Below, in pieces: positions 43,455 to 52,965 of a stretch of DNA of 64,000 bases. Position 1 is the stretch's first letter. The number at the start of each line of letters is the position of its first letter. The DNA comes from CAYVVT01 sp964454335. Its GTDB lineage: Bacteria; Fidelibacterota; UBA8477; JABMPR01. The DNA is taken from the NCBI GenBank assembly GCA_964454335.1, contig CAYVVT010000007.1, forward strand, positions 1-64,000. Reading direction: 5' to 3'. The notes beneath the pieces were generated by a model. The model searched no databases. It saw only the letters and a list, made by a program, of their open reading frames with translations, and had not been told where the DNA came from. A program made the translations under genes and the position numbers.

Positions 43455-44390
43455 TTGAAAACTGCAATAGTCGCCCTGGGAGGCAACGCCATCTCACCAC
43501 CTGGTGAGGTTGATTCGATATCCAATCAGTTCCAGCATACAAGAGAGAGCCTGGATGCAATTGTGAACCTGCTGAATGAAGGTGTGCTGCCTGTGATCAC
43601 TCACGGTAACGGTCCACAGGTGGGTAATGCCGCGTTGCGAGCGGAGGTCACCTCAGATATTGCACCCTATCTCCCCCTGGGGATCAATGTTGCTGACACT
43701 GAGGGCGGTATGGGCTATATGATCGAGCAATCACTGCAGAACCGTTTGAATCGGGAAGCCATCAAGCGACATGTGGTCACCCTGGTGACTCAGGTGCGGG
43801 TGGATGAGAATGATCCATCCATCAAGGATCCCACGAAATATATCGGACCGGTTCTACCGGAAGCGGAAGCACGGGATCGGGCGGCACGATTTAACTGGCA
43901 TATCAAGCGCGTCGAGGGTGGTTACCGCCGGGTTGTTCCATCGCCTGAACCACAGGAAATAATCAATGCTTCGGTCATCGAACAACTGTTGGCTCTGGGG
44001 ACCATCGTTATCGCTGCAGGCGGAGGCGGAGTCCCGGCCTTTTACGATGATAACGACAACCTTGAGGGTCTCGATGCCGTCATTGACAAGGACAAGGCCT
44101 CCGCTCTCCTGGGTAACCAGGTGAAGGCAAAATCTTTATACATCCTGACAAATGTACCCAGGGTTTCCCTGAACTATGGACAACCGGATGCTCGTGAACT
44201 AAAAGCCATGACGGTGGCAGAAGCCAGGGAATACCTGGCGGCGGGTCATTTTCCTCCGGGCAGTATGGGACCCAAGATCGAGGCATCCATTCGTTTCCTT
44301 GAAAATGGTGGAAAACGCGTGATCATCACGAGCCTGGAGAATATCAAAGCGGATGCCAGTGGGAACAACGGCACGATCATTACCAATTAG
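43455..44390 (+). CDS. arcC: Carbamate kinase
   Basis: 311 residues from a TTG start at 43455, chosen for GGAGGA 4 nt upstream; an in-frame start at 43425 is less likely. Motifs: VALGGNAI at the start, THGNGPQVG, IAAGGGGVP, and DKDKASALLG. This enzyme makes ATP from carbamoyl phosphate. The next genes are sucCD and ndk, so the group is about substrate-level phosphorylation and nucleotide energy. No arcA or arcB gene is visible. Confidence 0.92.
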   Translation: MKTAIVALGGNAISPPGEVDSISNQFQHTRESLDAIVNLLNEGVLPVITHGNGPQVGNAALRAEVTSDIAPYLPLGINVADTEGGMGYMIEQSLQNRLNREAIKRHVVTLVTQVRVDENDPSIKDPTKYIGPVLPEAEARDRAARFNWHIKRVEGGYRRVVPSPEPQEIINASVIEQLLALGTIVIAAGGGGVPAFYDDNDNLEGLDAVIDKDKASALLGNQVKAKSLYILTNVPRVSLNYGQPDARELKAMTVAEAREYLAAGHFPPGSMGPKIEASIRFLENGGKRVIITSLENIKADASGNNGTIITN

Positions 44391-44414
44391 GAATTATGAC
44401 CAGAGGGGTGGCCA

Positions 44415-45581
44415 ATGAATATCCATGAGTACCAGGCAAAAGAGATCTTTCGTAAATACAGCGTTCCTGTCCCCCGGGGCCAGGTGGCGTTCACGGTTGA
44501 AGAAGCCGTGGATGCTGCTCGTACCCTCGGTGGCAATGTCTGGGTGGTCAAAGCTCAGATCCACGCCGGCGGAAGGGGCAAGGCCGGAGGCGTGAAACTT
44601 GCCCGGACGGTGGACGAGGTGCAGCTGCATGCTGCTGAGATCCTGGGAAAAACGCTGGTAACTCACCAGACCGGACCGGCAGGTAAGGAAGTCCATCGAT
44701 TACTCATCGAAGAAGGCATCGATATCCAGCGAGAACTCTACATGGGCATCGTTCTGGATCGCCAGTCTGGTCGATTTGTATTCATGGTATCCACCGAGGG
44801 TGGTGTAGAGATCGAGAAAGTCGCCGAAGAGACCCCTGAGAAGATCGTCAAGGAGTGGATCGAGCCCGGGATTGGTCTCCAGGGATTTCAGGCCCGGAAG
44901 CTGGCCTTTGCACTTGGCCTGGAGGGTACCCAGGTGAAATCGGCTGTTAAATTCATGTTCGCTCTGTGGGAAGCGTTTCAATCATCGGATGCGTCACTTA
45001 TTGAGATCAATCCACTGGTGGTAACCGGCAGTGGTGATGTCATTGCACTTGACGCCAAGATGAATTTCGATGATAATGCACTCTATCGTCAACTCGAGAT
45101 CGTCGATTTCCGGGACACCACCGAAGAGGAACCTTCCGAGGTGGAGGCTTCAAACTACAATCTTAACTATATCAAGCTGGACGGTAATGTTGGCTGTATG
45201 GTCAATGGCGCAGGCCTGGCCATGAGTACGATGGATATCATCAAACTCTACGGTGGTGAACCAGCCAATTTCCTGGACGTCGGAGGCGTTGCCAATCCCG
45301 AAACTGTGGCCAACGGTTTCCGCATTATCATGAGCGATCCGAATGTCAAGGCGGTTCTGATAAACATTTTCGGTGGTATCGTTCGTTGTGATCGCGTGGC
45401 ACAGGGTATCATCCAGGCCCTGGAACAGGTCGAAGTCGCGGTACCTGTGGTCGTTCGTCTGGAAGGGACCAACGCGGAAGAAGCTGCAGAGATCCTGGAT
45501 GGGTCCGATCTGGAGTTCATCGTGGCTAAAGGCCTGGCTGAGGCAGCTGAAAAGGTCACAGCAGTGGTGAAGGAGTCCTAG
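44415..45581 (+). CDS. sucC: Succinate-CoA ligase beta subunit
   Basis: 388 residues, the usual length. MNIHEYQAKEIFRKYSVPVPRG opens the ATP-grasp domain (in parts), with AQIHAGGRGKAGGVKLA, ISLEINPLVV-like SLIEINPLVVT, and GCMVNGAGLAMSTMD in the CoA-ligase domain with NIFGGIVRCD at the end. It is the ADP- or GDP-forming succinate-CoA ligase beta subunit. It is 24 nt after arcC and 1 nt before sucD. Confidence 0.95.
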   Translation: MNIHEYQAKEIFRKYSVPVPRGQVAFTVEEAVDAARTLGGNVWVVKAQIHAGGRGKAGGVKLARTVDEVQLHAAEILGKTLVTHQTGPAGKEVHRLLIEEGIDIQRELYMGIVLDRQSGRFVFMVSTEGGVEIEKVAEETPEKIVKEWIEPGIGLQGFQARKLAFALGLEGTQVKSAVKFMFALWEAFQSSDASLIEINPLVVTGSGDVIALDAKMNFDDNALYRQLEIVDFRDTTEEEPSEVEASNYNLNYIKLDGNVGCMVNGAGLAMSTMDIIKLYGGEPANFLDVGGVANPETVANGFRIIMSDPNVKAVLINIFGGIVRCDRVAQGIIQALEQVEVAVPVVVRLEGTNAEEAAEILDGSDLEFIVAKGLAEAAEKVTAVVKES

Positions 45582-45582
45582 C

Positions 45583-46458
45583 ATGAGTATTCTGGTAAAC
45601 GAAACCACAAGACTGGTTGTACAGGGTATCACCGGCAGCGAGGGATCATTCCATACAGCTCAGATGATGGAATATGGAACACCCGTTGTCGCAGGAGTCA
45701 CCCCTGGCAAGGGCGGTATTGAAACAGCCCAGGGTGTGCCTGTATACAACACCGTACGGGAAGCCAGGGAGATCGCCGGCGCTAACACATCGATCATCTT
45801 CGTCCCACCAGCTTTCGCCGCAGATGCGATCATGGAGTCCGTGGATGCTGGACTGGACCTGGTCATTTGTGTCACCGAGGGCATCCCCACCCGGGACATG
45901 GTCAAGGTCCATGATTACATGCAGGGTAAGAATACAAGACTTGTCGGACCGAATTGTCCGGGTGTGATCACACCTGGTGTTGCCAAGATCGGGATCATGC
46001 CTGGATTCATACACCAGGAGGGTAATGTGGGGGTCATCTCCCGCAGTGGAACGCTGACCTATGAAGCAGTTCATCAACTGACTACCCGCGGAATTGGTCA
46101 AACGACGTGCATCGGGATCGGAGGGGATCCCATCATTGGCTCCACATTCATAGATCTGTTGACATTATTCGAAGCGGACCCGGCCACCGAGGCGGTGGTC
46201 ATGATCGGCGAGATCGGGGGATCTGCCGAGGAGGAGGCAGCCGCCTGGGCTGAGAAGAATTTCACGAAGCCCATTGTGTCATTCATCGCCGGACGTACAG
46301 CGCCACCCGGTCGTCGTATGGGTCACGCTGGTGCCATCATCTCCGGTGGAAAGGGTACCGCCGCAGACAAAGTAGCCGCTTTGCAGGCTGCCGGGATCCT
46401 TGTGTCTGAAAGTCCCGCCGGGATCGGTGAACTAGTTGAACAAGCTTTAAATTTATAA
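45583..46458 (+). CDS. sucD: Succinate-CoA ligase alpha subunit
   Basis: 291 residues. GITGSEGSFHTAQMMEYGT is the CoA-binding region, GPNCPGVITPG follows, and the phospho-His is in AGRTAPPGRRMGHAGAIISGG. It pairs with sucC for the TCA cycle step between succinyl-CoA and succinate. Its start is 1 nt after the sucC stop. Confidence 0.95.
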   Translation: MSILVNETTRLVVQGITGSEGSFHTAQMMEYGTPVVAGVTPGKGGIETAQGVPVYNTVREAREIAGANTSIIFVPPAFAADAIMESVDAGLDLVICVTEGIPTRDMVKVHDYMQGKNTRLVGPNCPGVITPGVAKIGIMPGFIHQEGNVGVISRSGTLTYEAVHQLTTRGIGQTTCIGIGGDPIIGSTFIDLLTLFEADPATEAVVMIGEIGGSAEEEAAAWAEKNFTKPIVSFIAGRTAPPGRRMGHAGAIISGGKGTAADKVAALQAAGILVSESPAGIGELVEQALNL

Positions 46459-46477
46459 AAATCAAAGGATAACATTC

Positions 46478-46906
46478 GTGGGTAACAAAACATTCGCAAT
46501 GGTCAAACCGGATGCCATGGGCTCCGGAAAGTTGGGAAAGGTACTGGATGCAACGATTAAGGCTGGGTTCAAGATCCTGGCAGGTAAGATTGTACGGATC
46601 ACCTTGGAGCAGGCACAGGCCTTCTATGCCGTTCATCGTGAGCGCCCCTTCTATACAGAATTGACAGAGTTTATGTCTTCCGGCCAGACCTTTGTGATGG
46701 CCCTTGAATGTGATAACGCGGTCCAGGCCTGGCGTGACACCATTGGAAACACTGATCCAGCAGAGGCTGCTGATGGTACCATTCGCAAGCTCTATGCAGA
46801 AGACAAAGGCCGTAACGCCGTACATGGTGCAGACTCCGATGAGAACGCAGAGAAAGAGATTGCATTTTTCTTTAGTCAGGCTGAACTTATTGCAAACAGC
46901 CAATAA
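46478..46906 (+). CDS. ndk: Nucleoside diphosphate kinase
   Basis: 142 residues from a GTG start at 46478 with AAAGGA 8 nt upstream. KTFAMVKPDAM, ERPFYTELTEFMSSG, GNTDPAEAADGTIRKLYA and the catalytic His in NAVHGADSDENAEKEIAFFF (in parts) are characteristic. It transfers phosphate between nucleoside di- and triphosphates, so GTP/ATP made by SucCD can be shared. Confidence 0.95.
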   Translation: MGNKTFAMVKPDAMGSGKLGKVLDATIKAGFKILAGKIVRITLEQAQAFYAVHRERPFYTELTEFMSSGQTFVMALECDNAVQAWRDTIGNTDPAEAADGTIRKLYAEDKGRNAVHGADSDENAEKEIAFFFSQAELIANSQ

Positions 46907-46930
46907 ACATGTGTTTAGGGGAGGCCCTCG

Positions 46931-47788
46931 ATGACCAGAAATAGGCATATTTTACCTGCATTTACGGCGGTACTTCTGGTCGTTCTATTGGGAGGCTGCA
47001 GCCTCTTCAACCGTTTATTCTCAAAATCTGAAGAAGTGTTTCTCGGGCAGTATGTCACTCTACCTGCACAGCTGATGGAAGAAGGGAACACCTACGCCTG
47101 GTCCTACGCAGAACTTCCCGAGGAAAGCGCACTCCAGGAATTGACACCCACAGATTCGGCCATGCTGGTCTGGTTCAAACCCGATGTCGTTGGGAGCTAT
47201 GAGATCCTGCTGATACGCAGTGTCGGTGGCGAGATTGAAGAGGAAACCTTCAAATACGAGGTTGTGTTACATGAGGATGGGGACCCCTTGGTGGAGGCAC
47301 CACCTGAGCATGTGGCTGCTTTTCTTGCCACTCAGGCCGATACTGTCGCACCTGAAACGACAGCCGTGAGCACCATCCCCAGTACGGGAGAGAAGCGCGA
47401 ATACCTGACCAAGCTTGTCACTCCACCTGCTTCGAAGAAGTCGAAATCAGTTAAAAGTTCCGCCACCCGCAGATCTTCAAAACGCAAAGCAGTCAAACCT
47501 AAACCAAATCGAGCTGATCTGATCCCGCAAGCTACGAAGACCTATACGATCCAGGTCTCGGCCTGGCCGTCACTGACAGATGCCCAGATGGCCTCTGATC
47601 AGCTGCTTGAACAATTTGGTATCGACAATTATGTCCAGCGGGCATTCTTCAAGGATAAGGACGAGGTCTACTATCGAATAAGGGTAGGCAATTTCCCCTC
47701 CTACACTGACGCTGATACATACGCCGAACAGATCCGTAAGCAGACTGATCTGCCTGCCTGGGTGGACTTTGTTCGCCAGGAAATGTGA
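46931..47788 (+). CDS. SPOR-domain lipoprotein
   Basis: 285 residues with a lipoprotein signal (lipobox GGCS). The middle part (about 40-110) looks like an Ig-like or PKD domain (GNTYAWSYAELPEE), then a Lys/Ser/Arg-rich linker (about 160-200), then a SPOR domain at the C-terminus: YTIQVSAWPSLTDAQMASDQL and YYRIRVGNFPSYTDADTYAEQI in parts. SPOR domains bind denuded peptidoglycan at the division site. It follows ndk by 24 nt. Confidence 0.86.
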   Translation: MTRNRHILPAFTAVLLVVLLGGCSLFNRLFSKSEEVFLGQYVTLPAQLMEEGNTYAWSYAELPEESALQELTPTDSAMLVWFKPDVVGSYEILLIRSVGGEIEEETFKYEVVLHEDGDPLVEAPPEHVAAFLATQADTVAPETTAVSTIPSTGEKREYLTKLVTPPASKKSKSVKSSATRRSSKRKAVKPKPNRADLIPQATKTYTIQVSAWPSLTDAQMASDQLLEQFGIDNYVQRAFFKDKDEVYYRIRVGNFPSYTDADTYAEQIRKQTDLPAWVDFVRQEM

Positions 47789-47837
47789 TTGACCCCGATA
47801 CGAAGAAAAACATACGAACGTAATTTTGGGAGGCATA

Positions 47838-49037
47838 ATGCTGGAAACTCAGCTGTATTTCAATTTTAAGGATATGTTCCGCGCACCACGCCTGGCGCTT
47901 GGCCGTCGGATGCTGGTGATGCTGGAAGCACTGTTTGGCGGGTATCTGGTCATGCTGGTGTTTACGTATCTGGCCCTGCTCATCGATGGACAATCCTTTG
48001 GATCGATCTGGGCCGATCATCACCTGCTGCCGCCTATTTGTCTCTGTGGCGCGGGCGTTCTGGCGAAGATCCTCCTCTACCTCGCGTATGCTGTCGTCTT
48101 TATCTTTATTTATCTGGGCTTTACAGCTGTTTCAAAGATTACGATCAAGGAATACAAAGGTGACCTGTTTTACAGTGCCAGAGACGGCTGGTCCTGGGCA
48201 GTCAAACACTGGTTCCCGGTATTTTTCGGCCCCGTTTCCATACTCATCGTCATCGCCTTTTTCCTGGTCCTCGCAGCCATCTTTGGCTGGTTTGCACAAT
48301 GGCCGGTACTTGACATCATCTTCTACGGGCTGTTTTTCATCCTTTTCCTGCCCACTGCCGTCTTCCTGGCCTTCTCAGCGCTTTCATTTTTGGTGAGTGT
48401 GATCATGTCGCCCAGCATCGTTGCCTGTGCCGAAGAAGATACCATGGGCTCAATGTTCGGTTCATACACACTGCTGTGGAATCAACCGTTACGGTTCCTC
48501 ACATACCTGTTTATCATCATCGTGATCTCGATGTTGGGCTACCATATCTATGGTTTATTCATCTTCAGTGGTTTCAAGCTCCTGGAAATGGTCTTTGGCC
48601 ATCACTGGTTCATGGGCGAGCACTTCCTGGCGGTGAAGCAGGTGGGTGTAAGCCTGTTCGGCAATTACGATTTTCTACCGACCTATTTTGATATTCCCTG
48701 CTGTCTCGACGTTGTCAGGGAGTCTCCTGACGTCAGTACAGGAGTCACGGCCACCATAACCGGCGTACTTATTGGCATCATTTCGCTCCTGGGCTTTCTC
48801 TCAATTCCAGCCTATACACTGGCTACCCTGGCTACAGGATTGGCTACAGAGTTCATCGTTCTGACCAAATTCAAGGATGATGACGATCTCATCAAGCGCA
48901 AGGATGAGGATGAACGCGCGGAGGAAGAAGAGAGCGCCGAGGATGACGAAGGAACACCTCCCGTGGAGTCAGAGGATCAGCAATCCCCGGAAGAACCGAA
49001 ATCCGAAGGAAGCGATAAGGAAGGATCCGCCGATTAG
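47838..49037 (+). CDS. Multi-pass membrane protein with acidic C-terminus
   Basis: 399 residues from the ATG at 47838 with GGGAGG 4 nt upstream. About six to seven hydrophobic segments spread over residues 25-345, then a hydrophilic, Glu/Asp-rich tail (about 350-399, many EE and DE pairs). I do not recognise the family with confidence. It probably sits in the inner membrane, and its tail is likely cytoplasmic. It is the last gene of the group and is followed by a strong terminator. Confidence 0.65.
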   Translation: MLETQLYFNFKDMFRAPRLALGRRMLVMLEALFGGYLVMLVFTYLALLIDGQSFGSIWADHHLLPPICLCGAGVLAKILLYLAYAVVFIFIYLGFTAVSKITIKEYKGDLFYSARDGWSWAVKHWFPVFFGPVSILIVIAFFLVLAAIFGWFAQWPVLDIIFYGLFFILFLPTAVFLAFSALSFLVSVIMSPSIVACAEEDTMGSMFGSYTLLWNQPLRFLTYLFIIIVISMLGYHIYGLFIFSGFKLLEMVFGHHWFMGEHFLAVKQVGVSLFGNYDFLPTYFDIPCCLDVVRESPDVSTGVTATITGVLIGIISLLGFLSIPAYTLATLATGLATEFIVLTKFKDDDDLIKRKDEDERAEEEESAEDDEGTPPVESEDQQSPEEPKSEGSDKEGSAD

Positions 49038-49061
49038 GCTTCAATCTAGGAATGGAAATAT

Positions 49062-49085
49062 AAAGGCCACCTGCAGGTGGCCTTT
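49062..49085. terminator. Bidirectional terminator between convergent genes
   Basis: Perfect 24-bp palindrome AAAGGCCACCTG/CAGGTGGCCTTT (49062-49073 with 49074-49085), with T5 on both sides in read direction. It serves the membrane-protein gene on the plus strand and the 49108-49710 gene on the minus strand. Confidence 0.9.
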
Positions 49086-49107
49086 TTCAATATCTCAGGT
49101 CTTTGCG

Positions 49108-49710
49108 TTACTTTCCTGACCGCCCAAACCAACTTTTGGGATCCTGGAGGGCTCGAGGGGGTCCCAGGATCTCATTCAACAGGATACCTTTACGCAGTAG
49201 GGGCATTTCATTGATCAATTCCAGGACACTACCCGCTCTGGTCTCCCGGTAGGGCTGTTCCACCGGCCGAACATAGACTTCGGGGTCCGGTCTCTCGTAG
49301 GGAGAATCCTCAGGTCTCTCATAGGGTGAATCCTCAGGCCTAGCATAGGGATCCTCATCCGATACTGTGATGTGCTCGTCAACACTGGGAATGCCCTCTT
49401 CAACAGGGTCAACCATCGCTTCAGGTTCCCGGTATATGACCTGTTCTTCCTTGACGATCTCTTCTTCCAGATCCACCGGCTCCGATTGGATACCGAACCA
49501 GTCCTTCTGTGAGGGGGCGGCCGGCTCCTTTTCGATGATGTTCCTGTCTTCGGCCAGCGTCTGCAGGATCTCGGTAAGTGAGACCTGTTTTTTCTGCGGC
49601 CGTCCGGTGCGGGGCGCCGCAGGAGATCCCTGCGACGCCTTACGCCGTTTGACAACAGTGTTTATAACCAGGTAAAGGATCAGGAAAATGATCGGCAGGA
49701 TATTTTCCAT
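49108..49710 (-). CDS. Membrane-anchored acidic protein with PYERPEDS repeats, in the FloA/NfeD operon
   Basis: 200 residues: one N-terminal transmembrane helix (about 4-21), a basic linker, then an acidic, low-complexity region with eight-residue repeats (PYARPEDS, PYERPEDS, PYERPDPE) and a C-terminal LLRKGILLNEILGPPRA stretch. I recognise no family. It starts 13 nt after the floA stop and is probably in the operon with floA and nfeD. The tail may bind a partner. Confidence 0.6.
   Translation of the reverse strand: MENILPIIFLILYLVINTVVKRRKASQGSPAAPRTGRPQKKQVSLTEILQTLAEDRNIIEKEPAAPSQKDWFGIQSEPVDLEEEIVKEEQVIYREPEAMVDPVEEGIPSVDEHITVSDEDPYARPEDSPYERPEDSPYERPDPEVYVRPVEQPYRETRAGSVLELINEMPLLRKGILLNEILGPPRALQDPKSWFGRSGK
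49289..49357. repeat. 24-bp tandem repeat within a coding region
   Basis: Three units with 24-bp period start at 49289, 49313 and 49337; the first two are almost identical, the third is diverged at both ends. They encode the PYERPEDS-type eight-residue repeats of the 49108-49710 protein. Confidence 0.85.
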
Positions 49711-49723
49711 CGATCGCTACCTC

Positions 49724-50707
49724 CTAGTCCTTGTCATCGCTTTCAGTTTCACCGGAATCAGCGATGTTCTGCCGCATGGTGGTATCGGACTTGATATTCT
49801 CCATCCGGTAGTAATCCATGATGCCGAGATTGCCTTCGCGGAATGCTTCTGCCATGGCTTTGGGAACCTCTGCCTCGGCTTCCACGACCTTGGCGCGCAT
49901 CTCCTGGACACGGGCACTCATTTCCTGCTCGGCTGCTACCGCCATGGCCCTACGCTTCTCTGCATTGGCCTGGGCGATATTTTTGTCAGCGTTAGCCTGA
50001 TCCATCTGCAGCTGAGCGCCGATATTTTTTCCAACGTCCACATCAGCGATATCAATGGAAAGGATCTCAAAGGCTGTACCAGCATCCAGCCCCTTGGCCA
50101 GGACATTCTTAGAGATGATGTCCGGATTTTCCAGAACAACCTTGTGGGTCTCAGAGGAACCGATACTGCTGACGATACCCTCCCCCACACGGGCGATGAC
50201 GGTTTCTTCCCCAGCCCCACCCACCAGACGGTCGATGTTGGCACGCACCGTAACTCGGGCCACAGAAAATAGCTGGATACCATCCTTTGCGATAGCCGAG
50301 ACCCGTGGAGTTTCGATCACCCTGGGAATAACGCTCATTTTCACCGCATCCAGCACATCGCGTCCAGCCAGATCAATGGCTGCAGCTCGCTGGAACTGCA
50401 GATCGATGTTGGCCTTGTCAGCTGCAATCAGTGCCAAGGCTACTTTATTCACGTCGCCACCGGCCAGAAAGTGGGCTTCAAGCTGATTGGTATTGATGTC
50501 CAAGCCAGCTTTACGGGCACTGATGAGTGAGTTGATGATCAGCGGTGGCGGAATCCGGCGTAACCGCATTCCAATTAATGTGGTCAATCCCACGTATACC
50601 CGAGCCGCAGCTGCGCTGATCCACAATCCGATCGGAATGAAATATCCGAACAGGATGAAGAAGGCGATGATGCCGATCAGTATTATGACAAGTGTTGCAG
50701 TACCCAT
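49724..50707 (-). CDS. floA: Flotillin-like protein FloA
   Basis: 327 residues with an N-terminal membrane segment (about 5-28), then the SPFH-like region: GLTTLIGMRLRRIPPPLI, DIQLFSVARVTVRANIDRLVGG and the C-terminal QMDQANADKNIAQANAEKRRAMA coil (in parts). FloA proteins organise membrane microdomains. It lies 36 nt after the NfeD-family gene, the standard pairing. Confidence 0.92.
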   Translation of the reverse strand: MGTATLVIILIGIIAFFILFGYFIPIGLWISAAAARVYVGLTTLIGMRLRRIPPPLIINSLISARKAGLDINTNQLEAHFLAGGDVNKVALALIAADKANIDLQFQRAAAIDLAGRDVLDAVKMSVIPRVIETPRVSAIAKDGIQLFSVARVTVRANIDRLVGGAGEETVIARVGEGIVSSIGSSETHKVVLENPDIISKNVLAKGLDAGTAFEILSIDIADVDVGKNIGAQLQMDQANADKNIAQANAEKRRAMAVAAEQEMSARVQEMRAKVVEAEAEVPKAMAEAFREGNLGIMDYYRMENIKSDTTMRQNIADSGETESDDKD

Positions 50708-50743
50708 TGGACCTCCTATTGTGTCAGGTACAAAATGATATTT

Positions 50744-52105
50744 CTATCCAAGACCACCCTTTTTCTGAACGATGACGCGATTGCCATCGATCCGGATGAT
50801 CTCTATTTCTTCCTCTGCATTGATGTAATCACCTTCGGTCACGACATCCAGACGTTTATCTCCCACCAGGGCGGTACCGGCTGGACGCAGTTTGGTCAGG
50901 GCTTTACCTGATCTACCAACCAGATCCTCAAGACCAAGACTGGAGGAATAACCCTCTTTCTGGGTTTCCTCTGTCTCCAGGCTGATCTTGCCCCACATCT
51001 TGGACTTCGCCAGCTGCTTGATCAGCAGAATGAGGCCGATGATCCCACCAATGATGGAAATCGTGAGACCCCACAGAGCACGATTGATATCGCCAGGGGT
51101 AGGGATATCAGGGATCAGCAAGGTGAACAAACCATATACGATGATCACCAGCCCCAGAATCCCGAACAGACCAAATCCCGGTATAACAAATGCCTCGATA
51201 CCAAGCAGGATCAAGCCCGCCAGCAGGATGAGCAGATCTGTCATGCTGGCCAGATCCGCAATAATCGAAGTGGAGAAGAATAGTGCCAGAGCCAGCAAGC
51301 CTACCGATCCCGGAATCCCCCAACCTGGACTCTGCAGTTCAAAAATGATACCCAGGAATCCGATGGTCATCAGCAATGAACTCACCACTGGATCAGTTAG
51401 AAAACGGACAATGGCCTCGGACCATGTCGGTTCGATCTCCTCAAGGTCCTGCTTCCTGAAACCGAGATGCTCAAGGATCTCATCCAGACTATCCATCTGG
51501 TAGTCCGCGATCCCGTATTTCAGGGCTGTACTTGTACGCAGCGTAAGCAACTTACCTGGTTCTGCGCCTTCAACATCGTCAATGTAAAGCGTATCCCCTT
51601 CGGCGGTTACCAGCGTATCGATATCCAGACTTTCATCCACCATCGCCATGGCTATATCAGGGTTGCGTCCCGTGGCCTCAGCTGTGGCAGCCATCTCCTC
51701 ACGCATATAGGATTGAGCCTTCTCGCCAGCCTTATTGCTCTGTACGTCCACAACCGTTGTAGCACCGATGGTGGCACCTGACCGCATGATGATAGTATCG
51801 CAGGCCAGCGAGACCAGAGCTCCGGCCGAGATAGCTTTGGTATTGATAAAGGCCACGGTGGGGATCTGTGATTTCAGCAACGCATTCTTCATATCCGTGG
51901 CCGCATCCACACGACCACCGAAGGTGTCGATGTCCAGGATGATGGCATCCCCACCCCTGTCATTCAACTCAGGTATTGATCGTTCAAAGAAATGCGCCAA
52001 TCCCATATCGATGGTTCCCTGCACTTCAAGCAGATAGACCTGCGATAAGAGGGTTAGTGGAAGCGTGAGAGCTAGGACAAAGGCTTTTCGTATCATCGTG
52101 AACAC
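50744..52105 (-). CDS. NfeD-family membrane serine protease (long form)
   Basis: 453 residues. Signal peptide, then a ClpP-class protease domain (about 25-220) with INTKAISAGALVSLACD holding the catalytic Ser in SAGA. Several transmembrane helices (about 230-360) follow, then the OB-fold NfeD domain at the C-terminus (GLEDLVGRSGKALTKLRPAG). The long form cleaves stomatin/flotillin-type partners. It is directly upstream of floA. Confidence 0.9.
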   Translation of the reverse strand: MFTMIRKAFVLALTLPLTLLSQVYLLEVQGTIDMGLAHFFERSIPELNDRGGDAIILDIDTFGGRVDAATDMKNALLKSQIPTVAFINTKAISAGALVSLACDTIIMRSGATIGATTVVDVQSNKAGEKAQSYMREEMAATAEATGRNPDIAMAMVDESLDIDTLVTAEGDTLYIDDVEGAEPGKLLTLRTSTALKYGIADYQMDSLDEILEHLGFRKQDLEEIEPTWSEAIVRFLTDPVVSSLLMTIGFLGIIFELQSPGWGIPGSVGLLALALFFSTSIIADLASMTDLLILLAGLILLGIEAFVIPGFGLFGILGLVIIVYGLFTLLIPDIPTPGDINRALWGLTISIIGGIIGLILLIKQLAKSKMWGKISLETEETQKEGYSSSLGLEDLVGRSGKALTKLRPAGTALVGDKRLDVVTEGDYINAEEEIEIIRIDGNRVIVQKKGGLG

Positions 52106-52195
52106 CTATTTAGGAATGTTGCATCAGTTTTAGTCCCCGAGGGTCGAAAGTACACAAATGCGGAAATAATTGGAATGCTTTTAAGGCCTGCAGCC

Positions 52196-52903
52196 TTAAT
52201 CATGCCGTGAAAGTTCGATATCACCGTAGCGCGTTTTGATTTCCATTTTCAAAGGCCGATGAGGGAGCTTCTCCCGAACCCAGAAACGCATCTGGATCCC
52301 GTGTTTCCTCGACTTAACCGTACTTTGCAGTGGCGTAAGCTCGTATACACGCTCCACCTTCACCAGGGGATTGATATTCAATGGTTTTCTGGCTGATTTC
52401 ACTACCAGGGATAGATCATCAGCCGCCTTTCCGTCCCAGATCCGAAAATGCAGTGTATCTCCCTCGCGGAGATCTACTGTTTCAAGGAAATGCATCAACT
52501 GTGGGACATCCATGACTCCGCGGGAATCCCGTGCCATTCGTTCACCGTTGATCCAGGCACTGTCCGGCGAACTGAATTGCACCTTATAGCGACGATGGTA
52601 GCGGCCCTGGTTCACGGTCTTGTCATGTGTCAGCAGGCGGTTCTCGCGCAGGTCAACCCTGTTCTCAATGCTGTCAGCCAGATGCCAGAGTGAGCTCAGC
52701 CACGGACTGGAGTTCATGTTCATCCGGCTTTCCAGGGTATCGCCCTTCTGCTGATACTGTACCACCGCATGACCGGCACTGAGCATGCCGTAGCGGACTT
52801 TGAACCTGTATTCCCGCTCCATGGTGGAATCCTGTGCTGATACAAGCACAGCGAAAACGGTCAGGATCAGTACGGACAACCATGTTTGATTTCTTCCAAC
52901 CAT
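52196..52903 (-). CDS. DUF3108-family periplasmic protein
   Basis: 235 residues with a signal peptide (cleavage near VSAQ-DS). EYRFKVRYGMLSAGHAV is the family start, followed by YHRRYKVQFSSPDSAW and VRKRHGIQMRFWVREK-type strands; the ending LKMEIKTRYGDIEL is typical. DUF3108 proteins are outer-membrane or periplasmic beta-rich proteins of unknown role. A weak hairpin (52181-52199) overlaps its stop. It is divergent from GtrA. Confidence 0.82.
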   Translation of the reverse strand: MVGRNQTWLSVLILTVFAVLVSAQDSTMEREYRFKVRYGMLSAGHAVVQYQQKGDTLESRMNMNSSPWLSSLWHLADSIENRVDLRENRLLTHDKTVNQGRYHRRYKVQFSSPDSAWINGERMARDSRGVMDVPQLMHFLETVDLREGDTLHFRIWDGKAADDLSLVVKSARKPLNINPLVKVERVYELTPLQSTVKSRKHGIQMRFWVREKLPHRPLKMEIKTRYGDIELSRHD

Positions 52904-52965
52904 CAGATGATTAAATGTACAAAACCTTTTACTGGTTCCAATACCACTGCACTCTAAATTGCTTC

